Shown: piece after piece, positions 15,082 through 27,152 of the stretch
Layout of the letters: every line of letters begins with the position of its first letter
How positions within the stretch are numbered: position 1 is the first letter of the stretch
Source of the DNA: Maea johnstoni
Lineage: Eukaryota > Annelida > Polychaeta > Spionida > Magelonidae
Length of the DNA: 64,000 nucleotides
NCBI GenBank assembly: GCA_963942565.1
Contig: OZ012700.1
Span: 6,479,721 to 6,543,720 of the forward strand
Reading direction: 5' to 3'
The notes under the pieces: model-generated
Database searches by the model: none
The model's input: only the letters and a program-made list of their open reading frames with translations
What the model was told of the DNA's origin: nothing
Made by a program: the position numbers and the translations under genes

Positions 15082-15094
15082 TAAGCCTTCAACA

Positions 15095-16050
15095 ATGGAT
15101 GAAGACAATACGAAACTTAATCTGCGTTGCAGAATTTGTGGACTAAAGAAGCAGGAATTGAGGAAAATTAATGCTACATTTATTTTACTCTGCCATACTG
15201 TGTATGGTGAAAGGATTTAGATGTGATAACCAAATTCACCCAAAACACTACTGCAGGGCATGTCTAAGTAAATTACAAAGATATAAAAGCTTCCTCCACA
15301 AAGCAGCCGGCCCACCACTCTCACCGACCTTACCACCACCGACGAACTTTGAACCTCATGGACCAAACTGTGCAGTATGCAGTGACAGCAGTACTGAAAG
15401 CAGTACAGAGCTGCTCAGCAAAGAACTCATTGAACGAGGTATGGACCTTAGTGAAACATTGACGTCTATTGATGATAATAACAACATCACTATTGACTTT
15501 TCTGATATCGATAACTTCAATTTCAATACACTTTCTCCTATTCAAATTAAAAACCTGGCGTATCAATTGGGCAAGTCACAACATGATTTAGTTAAGGATG
15601 AAACTATTGAATTGTCAACATGCAAAGACTTGAATTATATGATACAATTAGTGGTAAAGCTGTATGCAAACGAGCGCAATGCAGCAGCCCTTGGGAATCC
15701 AAATAAACCTCAGGATGTATACAAAATATGTAAGACTGTAGAGGCAGTTATGAACTTATCTACTTTGAAGTTTCTTTTGCCCTTGCATTATAAAGTTACA
15801 ATATTGATGTACTCTTTGACTAAAAGCAAAACTGCCCTATCCATTTTGTCAGCTAGTACAGCCCATGGTAGCTAATCAACAGTGAAGCGTTTTCTTGACA
15901 AATCTTGTTGTAAAAGTCCATTTTCAGGTCACTCAGGGTGACACTATATGTACTTTTGATAATAATCAGATCCTGCACCGGTCATTGAATGTGAATGGCG
16001 ATAGTAAATTTAGATGTCACATTGTTACAATGGTTGTAGGATTTGAGGGA
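15095..16050 (+). pseudogene. N-RAG-like protein, part 1 (RAG1-type zinc-binding region)
   Basis: From ATG 15,095 the frame gives CRICG at residues 12-16 and breaks near 15,209. In the next frame IHPKHYCRACLSKL (15,231-15,272) is followed by FEPHGPNCAVC (near 15,348-15,380). The order CxxC, IHPxxFCxxC, W/F-x-PHxxxCxxC matches the zinc-binding N-terminal region of vertebrate RAG1 and of the molluscan N-RAG elements described by Panchin and Moroz. Acidic and helical sequence runs to 15,875, then after a stop and a frame change CTFDNNQILHRSLNVNGDSKFRCHIVTMVVGFEGN continues across the LINE insertion at 16,051. I infer one gene of an N-RAG-containing family, now broken. Transposon versus host origin is not resolved. 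Confidence 0.65.
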
Positions 16051-16531
16051 ATGAATGAATGAATGATTGCTTAAAGGCACATCAGCACACAAAGGCCATT
16101 TAGTGCCATAAACAATGGTCCTTTGTTATTATTGAAAACAATAACAAAGCAATAGATGAATAAAAATGATCAAAAAACAATGCACAACTTCAAAATATAA
16201 TTTCCGAGCAATCGCACATCCCAATGTATACTTTCATTCATCTTTACATGCTATTGAGTCTCAGTATTCCAGGCCTACTCCTGTTACTGACAAACTCACT
16301 TTATGTTCAAATGAATGAATGAATGAATGATTGCTTAAAGGCACACAAAGGCCATTTAGTACCATATCATTTGTGCAAAACAATGGTCCTTTGTTATTGT
16401 TTTAATAACAAAGCAATAGATGAGTAAAAATGATCACAAAACAATGAACAACTTCAAAATATAATTTCTGTATAACAGGTTGTTTCAAAAAAAACTATAA
16501 ATTCTTAAAAGGTTTTACAATCGGTAAAACA
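16051..16531 (-). mobile_element. Nimb LINE 3' end, doubled, minus strand
   Basis: Bounded by a 13-bp direct repeat AGGATTTGAGGGA (16,038-16,050 and 16,532-16,544). Two Nimb 3' ends lie head to tail, each starting with (GAAT)n and the complement of the GATGTGCCTTTAAG tail: 16,051-16,203 (3' UTR only) and 16,311-16,531 (3' UTR plus the last ORF2 codons). 107 bp of unassigned sequence separates them. Confidence 0.85.
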
Positions 16532-16544
16532 AGGATTTGAGGGA

Positions 16545-16650
16545 AATAGTGCAGACAATTATCAGTATAGGCCTGAGTTCAAACCTGTACATTTGATGTT
16601 TAAGGAGGCTGAGGAGGTTAAGAATGTACAATTGTTAGCTCAGTCATCAT
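16545..16650 (+). pseudogene. N-RAG-like protein, part 2
   Basis: Continues in the reading frame that precedes the LINE insertion: SADNYQYRPEFKPVHLMFKEAEEVKNVQLLAQSS. One target duplication of the LINE accounts exactly for the join. It ends where gypsy sequence begins. Confidence 0.55.
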
Positions 16651-19600
16651 TCGTTTTACGAGGCAGTTCCGGCATTTTTTGCTGGGACGTAAGTTCTATG
16701 TACGAACGGACCATAATTGTTTGTCATGGCTGATGAGTTTTAAGTATCCTACCAGGTTACTCGCTAGGTGGTTGGAGGAGTTGAGCCAATTTAACATGGT
16801 TATCCTTCATCGGAAAGGCATAGATCATGGCAACGCAGATGCATTGTCACGGATTCCAGATCCTCTGGAATACTGTAATCTGTTTTCATCTGTCAAAGCT
16901 CTGGAGGATTTGCCTTGCTTCCCAGAATGCCAGTTCTGTGCCCGTGCGCATCATCAGTGGGCCAGGTTTACTGAGGATGTGGATGACGTAATTCCGTTGT
17001 CTGCATGGGAAGTGTCTATGTATCCTACCAAATCGGTCAGGCTTCTGCTTGGCAGATCTGATAAGGATGGTTTTATCCGGCCTCTGCTGGGTGATGAAGA
17101 CATTGTGCAGCATGAGCTATGTCAGGATGATGGGTTGCCATTTCTTTCGGCGAGACCACTAGTACCCAGTTTGGGGAATGTGGATGATTCAGGTGTGCAT
17201 CTGTAGTCGCTGCATTCATTTGCGGAGATCTGGGAAATGCAACTGAATGATCCAGACATCCAGGATCTATTATTGTGGGTAGAGGGAGGACTGTCACCGA
17301 GTCAGCCTCAGTTACAATTGTGATCACCTGCGGTGAAGCATTTTTGGCGATGCCGTGCACTACTCTGGATACATGCTGGGGTATTGTATTATCGCTGGGT
17401 TGATGATGTTGGCGAGTCGCAATTGTTGCTGGTCCCCGGATCTCCCATAAAGAGGTCCTTCATCTGTCACATGATCTGAAGTTGTCTGGGCATCCAGGGG
17501 TAGCCCGAACCATGGATCGTATCAGACAGAAATATATCTGGTATGGAATGCGCAAACATTACCACTTGTTTGTTCGTTCCTGTAAGCAGTGTAGCAGGGA
17601 GAAGAAGTCTTCTGTGAAGGCCAGGGCTCAGCTGGGCTCGTATCAAGCGGGTGCTCCAGTTGAACGCTTCCATATTGACATTTTGGGGCTGTTTCCTAAG
17701 AGTCGCCGAGGAAATCGGTATATCCTTATGTTGATTTGTCAATTCACTAAGTGGATTGAAGGGTATCCATTGGCCGATCAGACTGCAGAGCAGGTAGTGC
17801 AGACGGTAGTGGACAATTTCATAAGTAGGTTCGGTATCCCGCAGATGATACATTCCGATCAGGGTGCTAATTTCACCAGTGCCCTGTTCCAGCATGTGTG
17901 TGACCTACTAGAGATCACGAAGACTAGAACGTCTCCGTATCGGCCCTGTTCGAATAGTCAGGTGGAGCGATACAACAGAACACTGTTGCAGTTTATGCAT
18001 TGCCACCTGAAAGACAATAGCCGCTGGGATGAGCATCTTCCAGCATTGACCAGCGCTATTCGTTCAGTGCCCAACATGCAGACCGGGTTTACTCCCAATC
18101 TCATGATGCTGGGCTGTGTAGTGTCACATCCGGCGAGATTGCTGGTGGAGGATACTTCTGCGTCATCTGCCGGGTTGTCGGAATACTTTATTGAGCTCCG
18201 TGATCGAATGCGTACGATCCATTTACAGGTGAGAGACCGGTTAGAAGTGACTCAGCGACTGCAGAAAAGTTGCTACGACATGCAGTTGCGTCAAACTTGC
18301 TATGCTGTCGGTGATGTGGTGCTACGACGAAATGACACCTCCAAAAAAGGTCATAGTAACAAACTGAAACCCTCATGGGTTGGCCCTCTTCTGGTGGATG
18401 AGGTCGTCACACCTGTTGTGTGTCGGGTTCAGGGGCAGAAGAAGACGAAGGTTCTGCACCATGACCTGTTGAAAAGGTGTTTTGATCAAAGATTGCGAAG
18501 GGCACGTAAAAATCTAGATAGCCCTGCAGTCGCATCTCAGGAGAGTGATCCATTGCTAGATAATGTCGTCGAGGTTATTCCATCCTGCAATCTGGCTGCT
18601 GCTGGGTTGCGGGACGATGTCAGGGATGAATAACATACAGTTCGAGATGTCACATGGGTGCAATGTGAGCATCCGGATTGTTTAAAGTGGAGGAAGATCT
18701 CGGTGTTTGATGCTGAGCAGCTAACCGATGACCCTTGGTACTGCCAGTATAATCCAGATCCCACTTTCGCATCTTCCTCTGTTAAAGAAGAAGATTATGA
18801 AAGCTGCGTTGCTGGGGTAGATGCTGAGGGAATGACCTTTTCGGTAGTTAATTCTCAAGCGCTGGGTTCTGAGTCGGTGGCAGCGGGTTCTGACGCAAAG
18901 AATCCGGTCACCAGGCAAGGGCGGGTTGGTCGTAAGCCTGCACGATTCCTGGATTAACTTTCTGCACTCCCAGGGTTTCGGGGTATGTTTACACATATTT
19001 AACCTGCACATGGCGTATGCACATTAGAACGTTGTTATGACATGTTTTGATTATATCTGCAGACCATTGAAGAGGAACAGGATTTCGTGCCAGATTACAA
19101 TGAGACCATGCCGGCAGACGATTCAGGGGAGGAATCTCCGGTTCCAAGTGATACTCTGGTGGTGAGAGTTCAATGCCATGACCAGGAGGATCCGGCTGTT
19201 GCTGAGTGCTCTCAGAGTTGCGCGGATCAAGTGGTGGATGATCCGGCATTGGCTGGGTCAAGTAGGAAAGTGGTGTTGGCAGAGGGTCCGGCTCCCGCTG
19301 GGTTCTTGGGCCAACAACCCTGTGTCTTCGAAAGACTGGATCCTGGTCCTTCTAAACCCAAGGGGACCAGTGAGTGTTCAAAAATGCGGTATATGGACAG
19401 ATCACATGAAGCGGCATAGGGTGTCAAGTCATATCGCCACCCGGTTCAGGCAGATTATCCCTCTGATGATTTATTGGGTTTGCCACCAAGCTGAGACACA
19501 AGCTGTTATCAGGCACCATTCCGGTAAATTTCACCTCGGGCGGAATCTCAAAGAATTTGTGGCAGGTGTGAACTAGTTTTTTGCCCTCATCTATTCTGAG

Positions 19601-20520
19601 CTGGGTTTGGCGTCGGAAGAGGAATTGATTAAATGTGTTTGGACGAACGGAATAATCGAACCAACCTCTATTTTCTCCATGGACGAGGTGCAAATACTGG
19701 ATGTCTTGGACCAGCAGACCGGTACACCATATCTCCCAGTCCGATCTGCAGCCTCGCCGGAATGCTTATCCTCATTACTTAACTGGCGTACTATATATAA
19801 TCTTCTATTATGTTGTGATTTGACCCGGGTGCCGTTAAACAATTTGCAGGTGGAGATTCCAAATAATAGTATTCCTTCGGTCGTGGCAGCAACGCCCAAT
19901 GAAGCAAGGACGGTGGAGTTTTCGAGTCGGCCTCATCCACCGGTTCCTTCATGCTCAGCGGAAAGTCATCCCCCGGCTGTTAGATCCAACAAGCGTAAAC
20001 GAAGGGCTAAAAAAACACCTAGGGCCAAAAATAGTGTTACTTACTCCTTGCCTGGGGAAGCTAATCGCTGCGCGCCCATTTTTGATACCCATTGTCACCT
20101 AGATTGGTTGTTCCGGAAAGCGCATCACCGTGTAACGTTGGAAGATTATCTAATCGGAAGGGGACAGGGAGTTTCGCCTAACTTTCGTGGTTGCAATGCG
20201 GTGTTTTGTGACCCCCCTCAGCTGCTCACCACAAGTAGCGTCGAAAACGTTCTGGTAGAGGAGGGGGTTTATGGGGTAGTAGGCTACCATCCGAAGATGG
20301 CTCAATAGTTTGATGGAACGGTAAAAGCGCGAAGCGGGTGGTTTTCCATTCACAGGATGCGGGGATGGAAGTCCTGTCTCTTTCTAGGCCTCTCTTGCCG
20401 GTGGATCACCCAATCCATTTGCACTGCTGTATTCAGGAGTGGTCAGAGGTCATGTTGTGGAAACGGACTTTTTCTAATATCGTGTTCGGCGTTACCGCAG
20501 CGTGTAGAGGCTTTTACAAT
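16651..20520 (+). mobile_element. Ty3/gypsy LTR retrotransposon fossil, 5' part absent
   Basis: Parts in order: the end of pol RNase H (16,679-16,870, with FYVRTDHNCLSWL and HGNADALSRIPD); integrase (about 17,460-18,340) with an HHCC zinc region and a catalytic core; a CW-type zinc finger (18,656-18,790: WVQCEHPDCLKWRK ... WYC); and a TatD-like metal-dependent nuclease domain (about 20,080-20,515: FDTHCHLD, FRGCNAVFCDP, VDHPIHLHC). No LTR, gag, protease or reverse transcriptase was seen. It is broken, with several breaks. It lies inside the N-RAG-like gene and is cut at its 3' side by an L1-type LINE. Moderate age, since whole domains remain readable. Whether the CW and TatD parts belong to the element or were joined later is inference. 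Confidence 0.8.
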
Positions 20521-21189
20521 ATCAAAAAAATCCCAAAAATGTACTTATAACAGATAAAAAAAAAATTCTCCATGACAGACTTTACACAAGACAATTACTA
20601 TGCAAAATGAAAATATTCAACAATAACCATTGCCTCTATTGCCTTACAGAAACCGATACAACACTACATGCCTTAATTGATTGCCCAACCACTGCTCTAT
20701 TATGGAGAGAAATTGAAATCTGGTTAAGAAGAAATATCGATTCACAAGTAAAAATTTCAAATAAAGAGAATATCTTTGGATATCATGAAAAGAAAACTGA
20801 TTCACATATAATAGATAAAGCAATCTTCAATACAAAAATCGTCATTTATAAAAGGAGGCCTGAAAAGGGAGACTTAAGATTAGTTGAGGTTCTTAGACTT
20901 ACATACTATGAAATGCTGAATGATAAATATGAATGAGAATTATCACACAAAAGAGAACTTTTTGAAAACAGATGGGAAAAGGTACAATTGTGCTTAAGAT
21001 CACAATTTGAGTAATTTGGATTCATTATTTCATTATTGGATTGTATAAGAGAACAACAATATTATTTTAAAAATGTATGGTGTCTTACAGGTAGATTGTG
21101 TTCGGCGGATATTGAATACATGTTATTGTCCTGTTAATGTGTTATGTGTTGTGATGTGCAAAAAACGAAAATAAAAACCGTTTTACACT
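20521..21189 (+). pseudogene. 5'-truncated Tx1/L1-type LINE end
   Basis: A frame from about 20,530 gives KILHDRLYTRQLLCKMKIFNN, then CLYCLTETDTTLHALIDCPTTALLWREI, the C-terminal CxxC-H-C motif of L1/Tx1 ORF2 proteins, ending MLNDKYE at 20,936. An A-rich 3' UTR follows to about 21,189. Only the last ~135 codons are present, typical of 5' truncation. It is diverged from the complete L1-type element at 55-62 kb. Confidence 0.75.
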
Positions 21190-22150
21190 TATGTGTAATT
21201 TCAAAATTAAAAAGCATTGGCGAAAGTGACATTTGTGAACACAATTGTTTATCCTCCAGTTTTCGTGAACCCATGTTCTTGTGAGGTATGCACTGTAGTG
21301 CTGCGAAAAATTGGTCAATATGATGGAGTTAAAAGGTATGGGGGAGAAAGGGAATTTGCATATGTCTGCTGTGATGGTTCTCCGTATATGCTTTTTTCCA
21401 GTATTATATTAAGTCCCTTTGTGTGTAGTGTTTGTGGGAAAGATGTTATTGGATCTGAATCAAGTGTGGGACACAAAAAAGGACATAATGCTTCATGTGA
21501 AATGCAAATGGAGTTTGACTAGCTGTTACTAATTCCTGGCCCAGGCCATCTGGAAATGAACATGGTCAAAAGCTTTGTGGAGGTAACATGGGAAATATTA
21601 TGGAAAGACCTAGTTCAAATTCAATGCTCTGAAAGCAGCAAAAAGAGTTTCGGACCATCACAACGGGTGGCAACTTCGTTGTGCTGCAATCGAAGCCCTG
21701 GCAAAGGAGTTAGTAACAGTTAGTTAGAGGCTTTTTTTAAGTTCCTGATGACTCAGGTTAAGGATGACACCTATACAGTAATAGCTGATTTGGTGTTTGA
21801 AGTACTTGATGCTATTTTCATGTATCGTCATGGCATCGGAAATGAAGATCCAGAACTTGCATTTGCAGCACGAGCAAAGGTTGCAAAGGTTTGGACTGGT
21901 AGACATCACCCCAGCTACCAGGAGACAGAAATGACTGACAATATCAAGCTTGCTATGATGCCTACACCGATTAGAACTGCGGTTCTAAAATGCTAGTCAA
22001 TAAACACCTCTGGCCAGAAAGGAGTCAATCAGGGTCCAGATTTCAAGCTTGAGGAGGTCAATAGACAGACAGAGGCACGGCTACCAAATGTCCCAACTGT
22101 TGCTGATTGGAACATTGTTTGTAGTAATTTTGGTACCCTTTGGTACTATA
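21190..22150 (+). pseudogene. N-RAG-like protein, part 3 (C-terminal region)
   Basis: Frame pieces: CSCEVCTVVLRKIG ... GVKRYGGEREFAYVCCDGSPYMLF ... FVCSVCGKD, a cysteine-rich region; then EFD-stop-LLLIPGPGHLEMNMVKSFVEVTWEILWKDL (a TAG where TGG/Trp would fit); then in another frame RVSDHHNGWQLRCAAIEALAKELV; then from 21,748 YTVIADLVFEVLDAIFMYRHGIG and KVWTGRHHPSYQETEM; and near 22,017-22,140 SGQKGVNQGPDFKLEEVNRQTEARLPNVPTVADWNIV. From memory, the GPGHxEMN and SDHHxxWQL blocks recur in uncharacterised invertebrate proteins. I infer the 3' continuation of the gene at 15,095, with at least one stop and two frame changes. Confidence 0.5.
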
Positions 22151-23290
22151 CTTATATAGGTGATTTACTGTGATTTGTTTTATGTACATGGTTGTGTGAA
22201 CTCAGTTGAACCACATATCTCGTTCATATACCATAAAAATATGTGTGGCTCTGCAAATCATAGCAACCAATCACAGCCGTCATCTGTGTATTTTGCCTGC
22301 GATATTTCCAGTAAAAACGTACAGCATTGATATTGGTACCATTTGAAAACTGGGATCCTCCCCCTTATAGTGGTATACAGATAGCTAGTGTCTAGAACAA
22401 TCGTTCTTGGCAATCTGTATTTTTGATTCCTTGGTTTTGGTTTTGATTCCCAGTTCATTCATCCATTTTTGTTTTGTGTGTAGATGGACATAACAATGAT
22501 CTCAGTATATTTCCCCACATTATCCTGGTTATTGTCATTGGGTGTACTGACTCACAGGTGTATATTGGGAACGAAATGAATTATTTTCGTGAATATTGTT
22601 GAACCAGGTCTTTCTTAATTTTGTGTTTACTCAAATATAGCTGACCTTTTTTTAATCAGATTGTGTGGCAGGGTCATTTTAAAATTCAATTGGCTATTAA
22701 CGAATGATGCTATACCTGAATTACCGAAATAGATGATGGGGGCCGAAATCCCTGATCAATGTCATTGATGTTTTTAGGGCACATGTTTGGTGTATGTATT
22801 TTGCTTGAAAGGGGATGAGAATAAAATTCTGATATTGTTGAATTAGGAAAAAGGGGTTGGAATGAAGGCTTTTCCAGGCTATATCAAAATAATTGAATAT
22901 CTTTGGGCCACATTTTCAAGAAATGTGTTATGGCTTGGTGTCTGCATTTGTCTAGAAAGAAGATAAAAATTTAATTCTGATATCAATGTATAAGACAATG
23001 GGGGTCAAAATGAAGGATTGTCCTGATCCTTGTAGAAATAAACACTCAATACAGAAAACTATAAAGTAATATGGTTTATAAATGGGGGTTGAAACACTTT
23101 CTTATCTTGATAATAGTAAGAATGGACTGCTTTATTGTGATGATTACGTATACATGTAACTGGTACTTCACTTTTTGTAATATCACTATATATAGATTCC
23201 AATTTCTGAATATAGGGCTTAAAATGAATTGCGGCGTCTTATACACATTTAAATGTACCACATAACAGGGATCTCAAAATTTTGACATTA
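22151..23290. other. no gene seen
   Basis: AT-rich sequence with several short, slightly similar GGGGnnGAAA-type stretches. No exon or repeat terminus was supported. Confidence 0.4.
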
Positions 23291-24235
23291 TTGTGCAGTA
23301 TTACCTGCCATGCTTAGTTTCAATGATGTTTAACTGTTCCATAAGGGAATGCATTAAAGAATATTTTGATGTGAGCAAGGACATTTTCAAAACCAGCATT
23401 GATGAAATACAGTGTGCAGGCAGGTCCTCCTCAGCGGTTGATGCCAGTGATCTACCCATACTACAAGATGACATTGAGTCTAATCACGACATAGGTATTC
23501 TGATTTTATCTGGGAAACCTCCCAAGAACCTGAAAGATGATGTGAAACTCAATCTTCTTCAGAATCATTTCCAAACGGGTACCATTCATAACCTTTATAA
23601 AGGTTTTAATGAATGGCTGCAAGAGATCTTTCAGACATAAGTGTTTAGGAAAGTACGATGGTTAGTGTACAGCGAATCAGTGGATGGCGGATTCTGTTTG
23701 CCATGTGTCCTTTTCCCAGTTCCCGAAAATCAAGGGCAGTAGGAGACACTTCCATTAAAACGTTGGAATAAGCTCTTTTTTGTTGGAGAACATGAGAAGA
23801 AGAAATATCATCAGAATTCTCTAGTGGCAGCTGAAGACATCAGGAAAACCATGACAACAACTCCTGCAATAGATCAACAGATTTACCACCAGAGACTGCA
23901 AAGAATCAAGGCAAACAATGAAATGTTGCATTCAATAACAGAGAGTGTTCAGTTCCTGGGTAAGCTAGGTCTTCCCCTACGAGGCCATCGTGACAATATA
24001 AAAGCTAATTCCACATTAAATAAGGGAAAGCTGATTGAACCTTTGAACTTCAGAGCAAATTCTGATGACAAACTCCTAGCCAACATGGAAACATGTAAGA
24101 AGAATGCTAGGTACAGTAGTAAAACTTTTAACATATTGGCATTAAGGAATCACATGAAAGAGTCCACTTAAGATGAGACGAGGGATGCAAAATTCTTTTG
24201 CACGCTGTGTAATGAAGTCAGTGATGTTTTAACGA
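23291..24235 (+). pseudogene. hAT transposase remnant (TTF/ZMYM-type)
   Basis: Pieces follow the family order: FQTGTIHNLYKGFNEWLQ (about 23,572-23,618), FRKVRWLVYSESVDGGFCLPCVLFP (about 23,644-23,720, the TTF-type zinc-finger signature), then in another frame EHEKKKYHQNSLVAAEDIRKT and NNEMLHSITESVQFLGKLGLPLRGHRDN (about 23,915-23,995, the conserved LRGHRDD block), KKNARYSSKT, and after a stop RDAKFFCTLCNEVSDV (near 24,185-24,232). The catalytic C-terminal half and the terminal repeats are absent. At least one frame change and two stops make it inactive. Confidence 0.72.
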
Positions 24236-26001
24236 AGTCAGGAGCTGCGACACTGCTGGCGGAATCGCTATGGTTTTACTATGATGACCCGGAAAACACA
24301 AAAACAATGAAAGAGTTGGTCACTGGGGTAAGTTATGCCTTTATACATAAATGAATCATAAATGGCAATCTTTTGTTAAAATATCTGAATTTTATATTGT
24401 TTCAACCCTATATCCTCTTCCTAACACTTAAGTATATAAATTCATCCAAAATGTGCCCAGCGAAGAGCCAATTGCGGGGGCGGACAACCATTTTCCCCAA
24501 ATAAACAACGCCATTTTTATAAAACATTGTTGCCTAGCAAAAGAATTTCTGGATCTTTCCCTGACTGAGCTCGGACAACTGTCTATCTTCCAATGTTTTT
24601 GGTTTATTAGTCTTTTCTTTATTTCTAGGCGTATGAGTGGGGTAATAACTCCAATTTCAACCTGGAACGTGCTCCCAACACAGTGCCACTGATTACCATT
24701 AACTCAGATGTCCTGAAAAAGTTGGGTGGCACCAAAAATGGGTAAGTTACTACATTTTCTTGGTATTTATTTGCCCACATACTGTTTACCGCACATTGAA
24801 ACGAAGTGGCCATAAATTGGATTATTTGATATATATAACAATTTTATTGTAGAACTCTTTCCAAGTTTTTGGGCTGAACACAGAGGTCCAATTTTAGTTA
24901 GACGGTACACTTATTTGCTCTTTTCCGTGTCTCAACCAGATAGCAGTACTATGACCACAATCTGTTTGTAATGACAAAAAGGGCAATTGGGGTGTCAACA
25001 TTTGGAAGGATATCATTCATCAGTATTGTAGATCAGTATAGTCCACCTTTAAAGTCTGAAATTCGCCCATTTTCTCCTAAAGCCATGCAAGAATTTCATT
25101 TACTATTATTAGGCAGAGGGAACTTAGTCGACTGGTGACGATACCCATCAGTGAGGAGGTCTCTGACGAGTTGCACTCTGACTCCCAGCAGCTCCTAAAT
25201 GAGGCGAGTGGAGCTTTAGTGGAGATCATTCGACTTGGAGAAGAACTTGATGACTTGGTGGGCCGCATAAATGACCGCAAAGATAGGCTGGCGATTTTAC
25301 TTAAGGACTTGGGTGCAACACAATCAGAGGCCATGAATCGCATTGCAGCCAATTATGCAATGCTGGCAGAACTCAGTTTGTTGGTACGTAATAGTTACAT
25401 AGGAGTAGAAATGATAGGGAGTGCGAACATTGCTGTTTCTTGGTCAGAGTGTGGTTTCATTGTATCACAAGTAATATAAAGCCAAAATAATTGAATCATC
25501 AATTTGGAAAGCTTAAAGTCTATGTTTTTAGAATCTGTCATTGTTAAAACTGGGAAAGTAAGACTAGAAAATCTTTTGCTGTGGAATTACTGAATTGGCC
25601 TTTCTTGTTCTGATTTTTAGCCATTTCATTTCCTATGCTAGTGGACCAGAAGTAATAAAACATGCATAGTTCTAAAGCTCTAAATTGTTTAACGGTTACA
25701 TCCGAGAGACTAAGAAATTGATTGGGATTTGTATAAGAACTATTGGGAAATAGTTTAATTGCAATTTTCCAAATCTTGATGAGTCTGTGGGGTCAGGAAT
25801 TGGTGAATCACCGCAATCCATTTTTTTCAGTTTACCAGAAACATGTTGATTCCTGTCACAGAGGAGGAGATGACAAACTACATCGAAGATGTTGTGGTAC
25901 CACTTGGAATCGTAGCTCACCAAGTTGGCATAGTACTCACAGCTGACAATCCTGTCATAAACACTACGAAGACACTCCCAGCAACAACAACGGACAAACA
26001 G
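24236..26001 (+). CDS. spliced gene of unknown function, four exons seen
   Basis: Four open segments join in phase at GT/AG borders: about 24,240-24,327 (AATLLAESLWFYYDDPENTKTMKELVTG, donor GTAAGT); 24,629-24,741 (AYEWGNNSNFNLERAPNTVPLITINSDVLKKLGGTKNG, donor GTAAGT); 25,113-25,383 (QRELSRLVTIPISEEV ... AELSLL, donor GTACGT); 25,831-26,001 (FTRNMLIPVTEEEMTNYIED ... TTTDKQ, donor GTATGT, acceptor after a T-run). The third exon is rich in Glu, Leu and Ser and looks helical or coiled-coil. No stop is seen in about 215 codons. I do not recognise the family. The first exon directly follows hAT sequence, so its 5' border is uncertain, and downstream exons after 26,001 are not seen. It may be a host gene fragment or an unrecognised element gene. 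Confidence 0.55.
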
Positions 26002-26391
26002 GTATGTTCAAAATTCACCACATAGGTGACTAGGGCAGTACACAGGTACCTAGAACCAGCACTAAATGGAATACCTTTTCACGAAATGTAATCTTGTTCA
26101 GACAATTTTATATGGCTTACGCAGGTCCGGTTTAGACAACGTTACCTGTACTAGCATTATAAGTAATTTAAAAAGCATCACATACCTGTAAACACCAATC
26201 AATCAAATTCATTTTTTTAGACTTCTTTCTTGAAATGTCGCTGTGAAAAAAAGACTTGCTAGCCTATTAAGAAATACATTTATTCATGTGCAGAGAAAAA
26301 ATATATCTCAAAATATTTTTAGTTTATTGCATAATTACTGAATTACTTGCAAATACTTTGCACGTGAGTAAAATGGAGGATAGTAACTATT

Positions 26392-26602
26392 ACCTTTGAA
26401 AGTAATGAAATTATGTACTTTGAGTGAAAAGTTGTAAACATTGAATTGATATAAAATACGGGTTGTCTAAAGACGATTGGCTATGATATTCTATACCTAA
26501 TAACACTCAAGAATCTGGAGATACACCGTGTCATATGATTATGCTGCTGTGAGGAATGATTGAGATGGGGCTTTTAAGTAGCTTGCAATTGTACCGATCA
26601 CC
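26392..26602. repeat. arm of the TTAA foldback family
   Basis: About 210 bp matching the right arm of the complete foldback at 34,115-34,975 and ending in the same GATCACC-TTAA border. A second copy is in unit 2 at 27,977-28,188. Confidence 0.65.
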
Positions 26603-26608
26603 TTAAAT

Positions 26609-27150
26609 TGTTTATAATACTGTATTTTCAAATGATGTCATATGCTTTCTCAAGGTCGAAGAAGAGCGACACCATATGTTAATGTTTAAAGCGACCATGT
26701 TTTGGTGAAATTTGATCTGGATAAAAAGGGCCTAAACCATTTCCTGTAAGTGTGCAATCCACTAGGAGTAATATGAGTCTCTCACTCTGCTCAGCGATTG
26801 CCTGGACATCCACAATAATTGATCTGATTATAGGGAAAAATATATTTAGGCCTATATAACCTATATTGACAAATTAACGCCACAAGCGACCTTAAATGGA
26901 TTTGGGACTGCCCTCCTGTGGCTTTTGTGTGTTTGGACTGATATGAGACACCAAAGTCATTAACATATACGGCTGGTGATGATGTTGATCTTCACAATAC
27001 CTATGAGTGACAGACAAAATGCTACCCTCAGGAACTCCCATTTCTTGGTCATACAAATCGGGATAAACATAGGCAGGATGTACCCACGTTCACTCTCAGA
27101 GGTGTTAATGTCCCCTATGGTCCATGCTACTAAAATCTCCCACAAAACCC
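26609..27150 (-). pseudogene. ancient Nimb-like LINE, reverse-transcriptase scrap
   Basis: On the minus strand, short matches to the Nimb ORF2 at 44,788 appear in the right order: MGVPQGS-like DQEMGVPEGS near 27,021-27,050 and VNDFGVSYQS near 26,936-26,965. A DLEKAYDT-like block lies at 27,362-27,421, and another at 26,640-26,680. Many stops; long dead. Confidence 0.6.
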
Positions 27151-27152
27151 TA

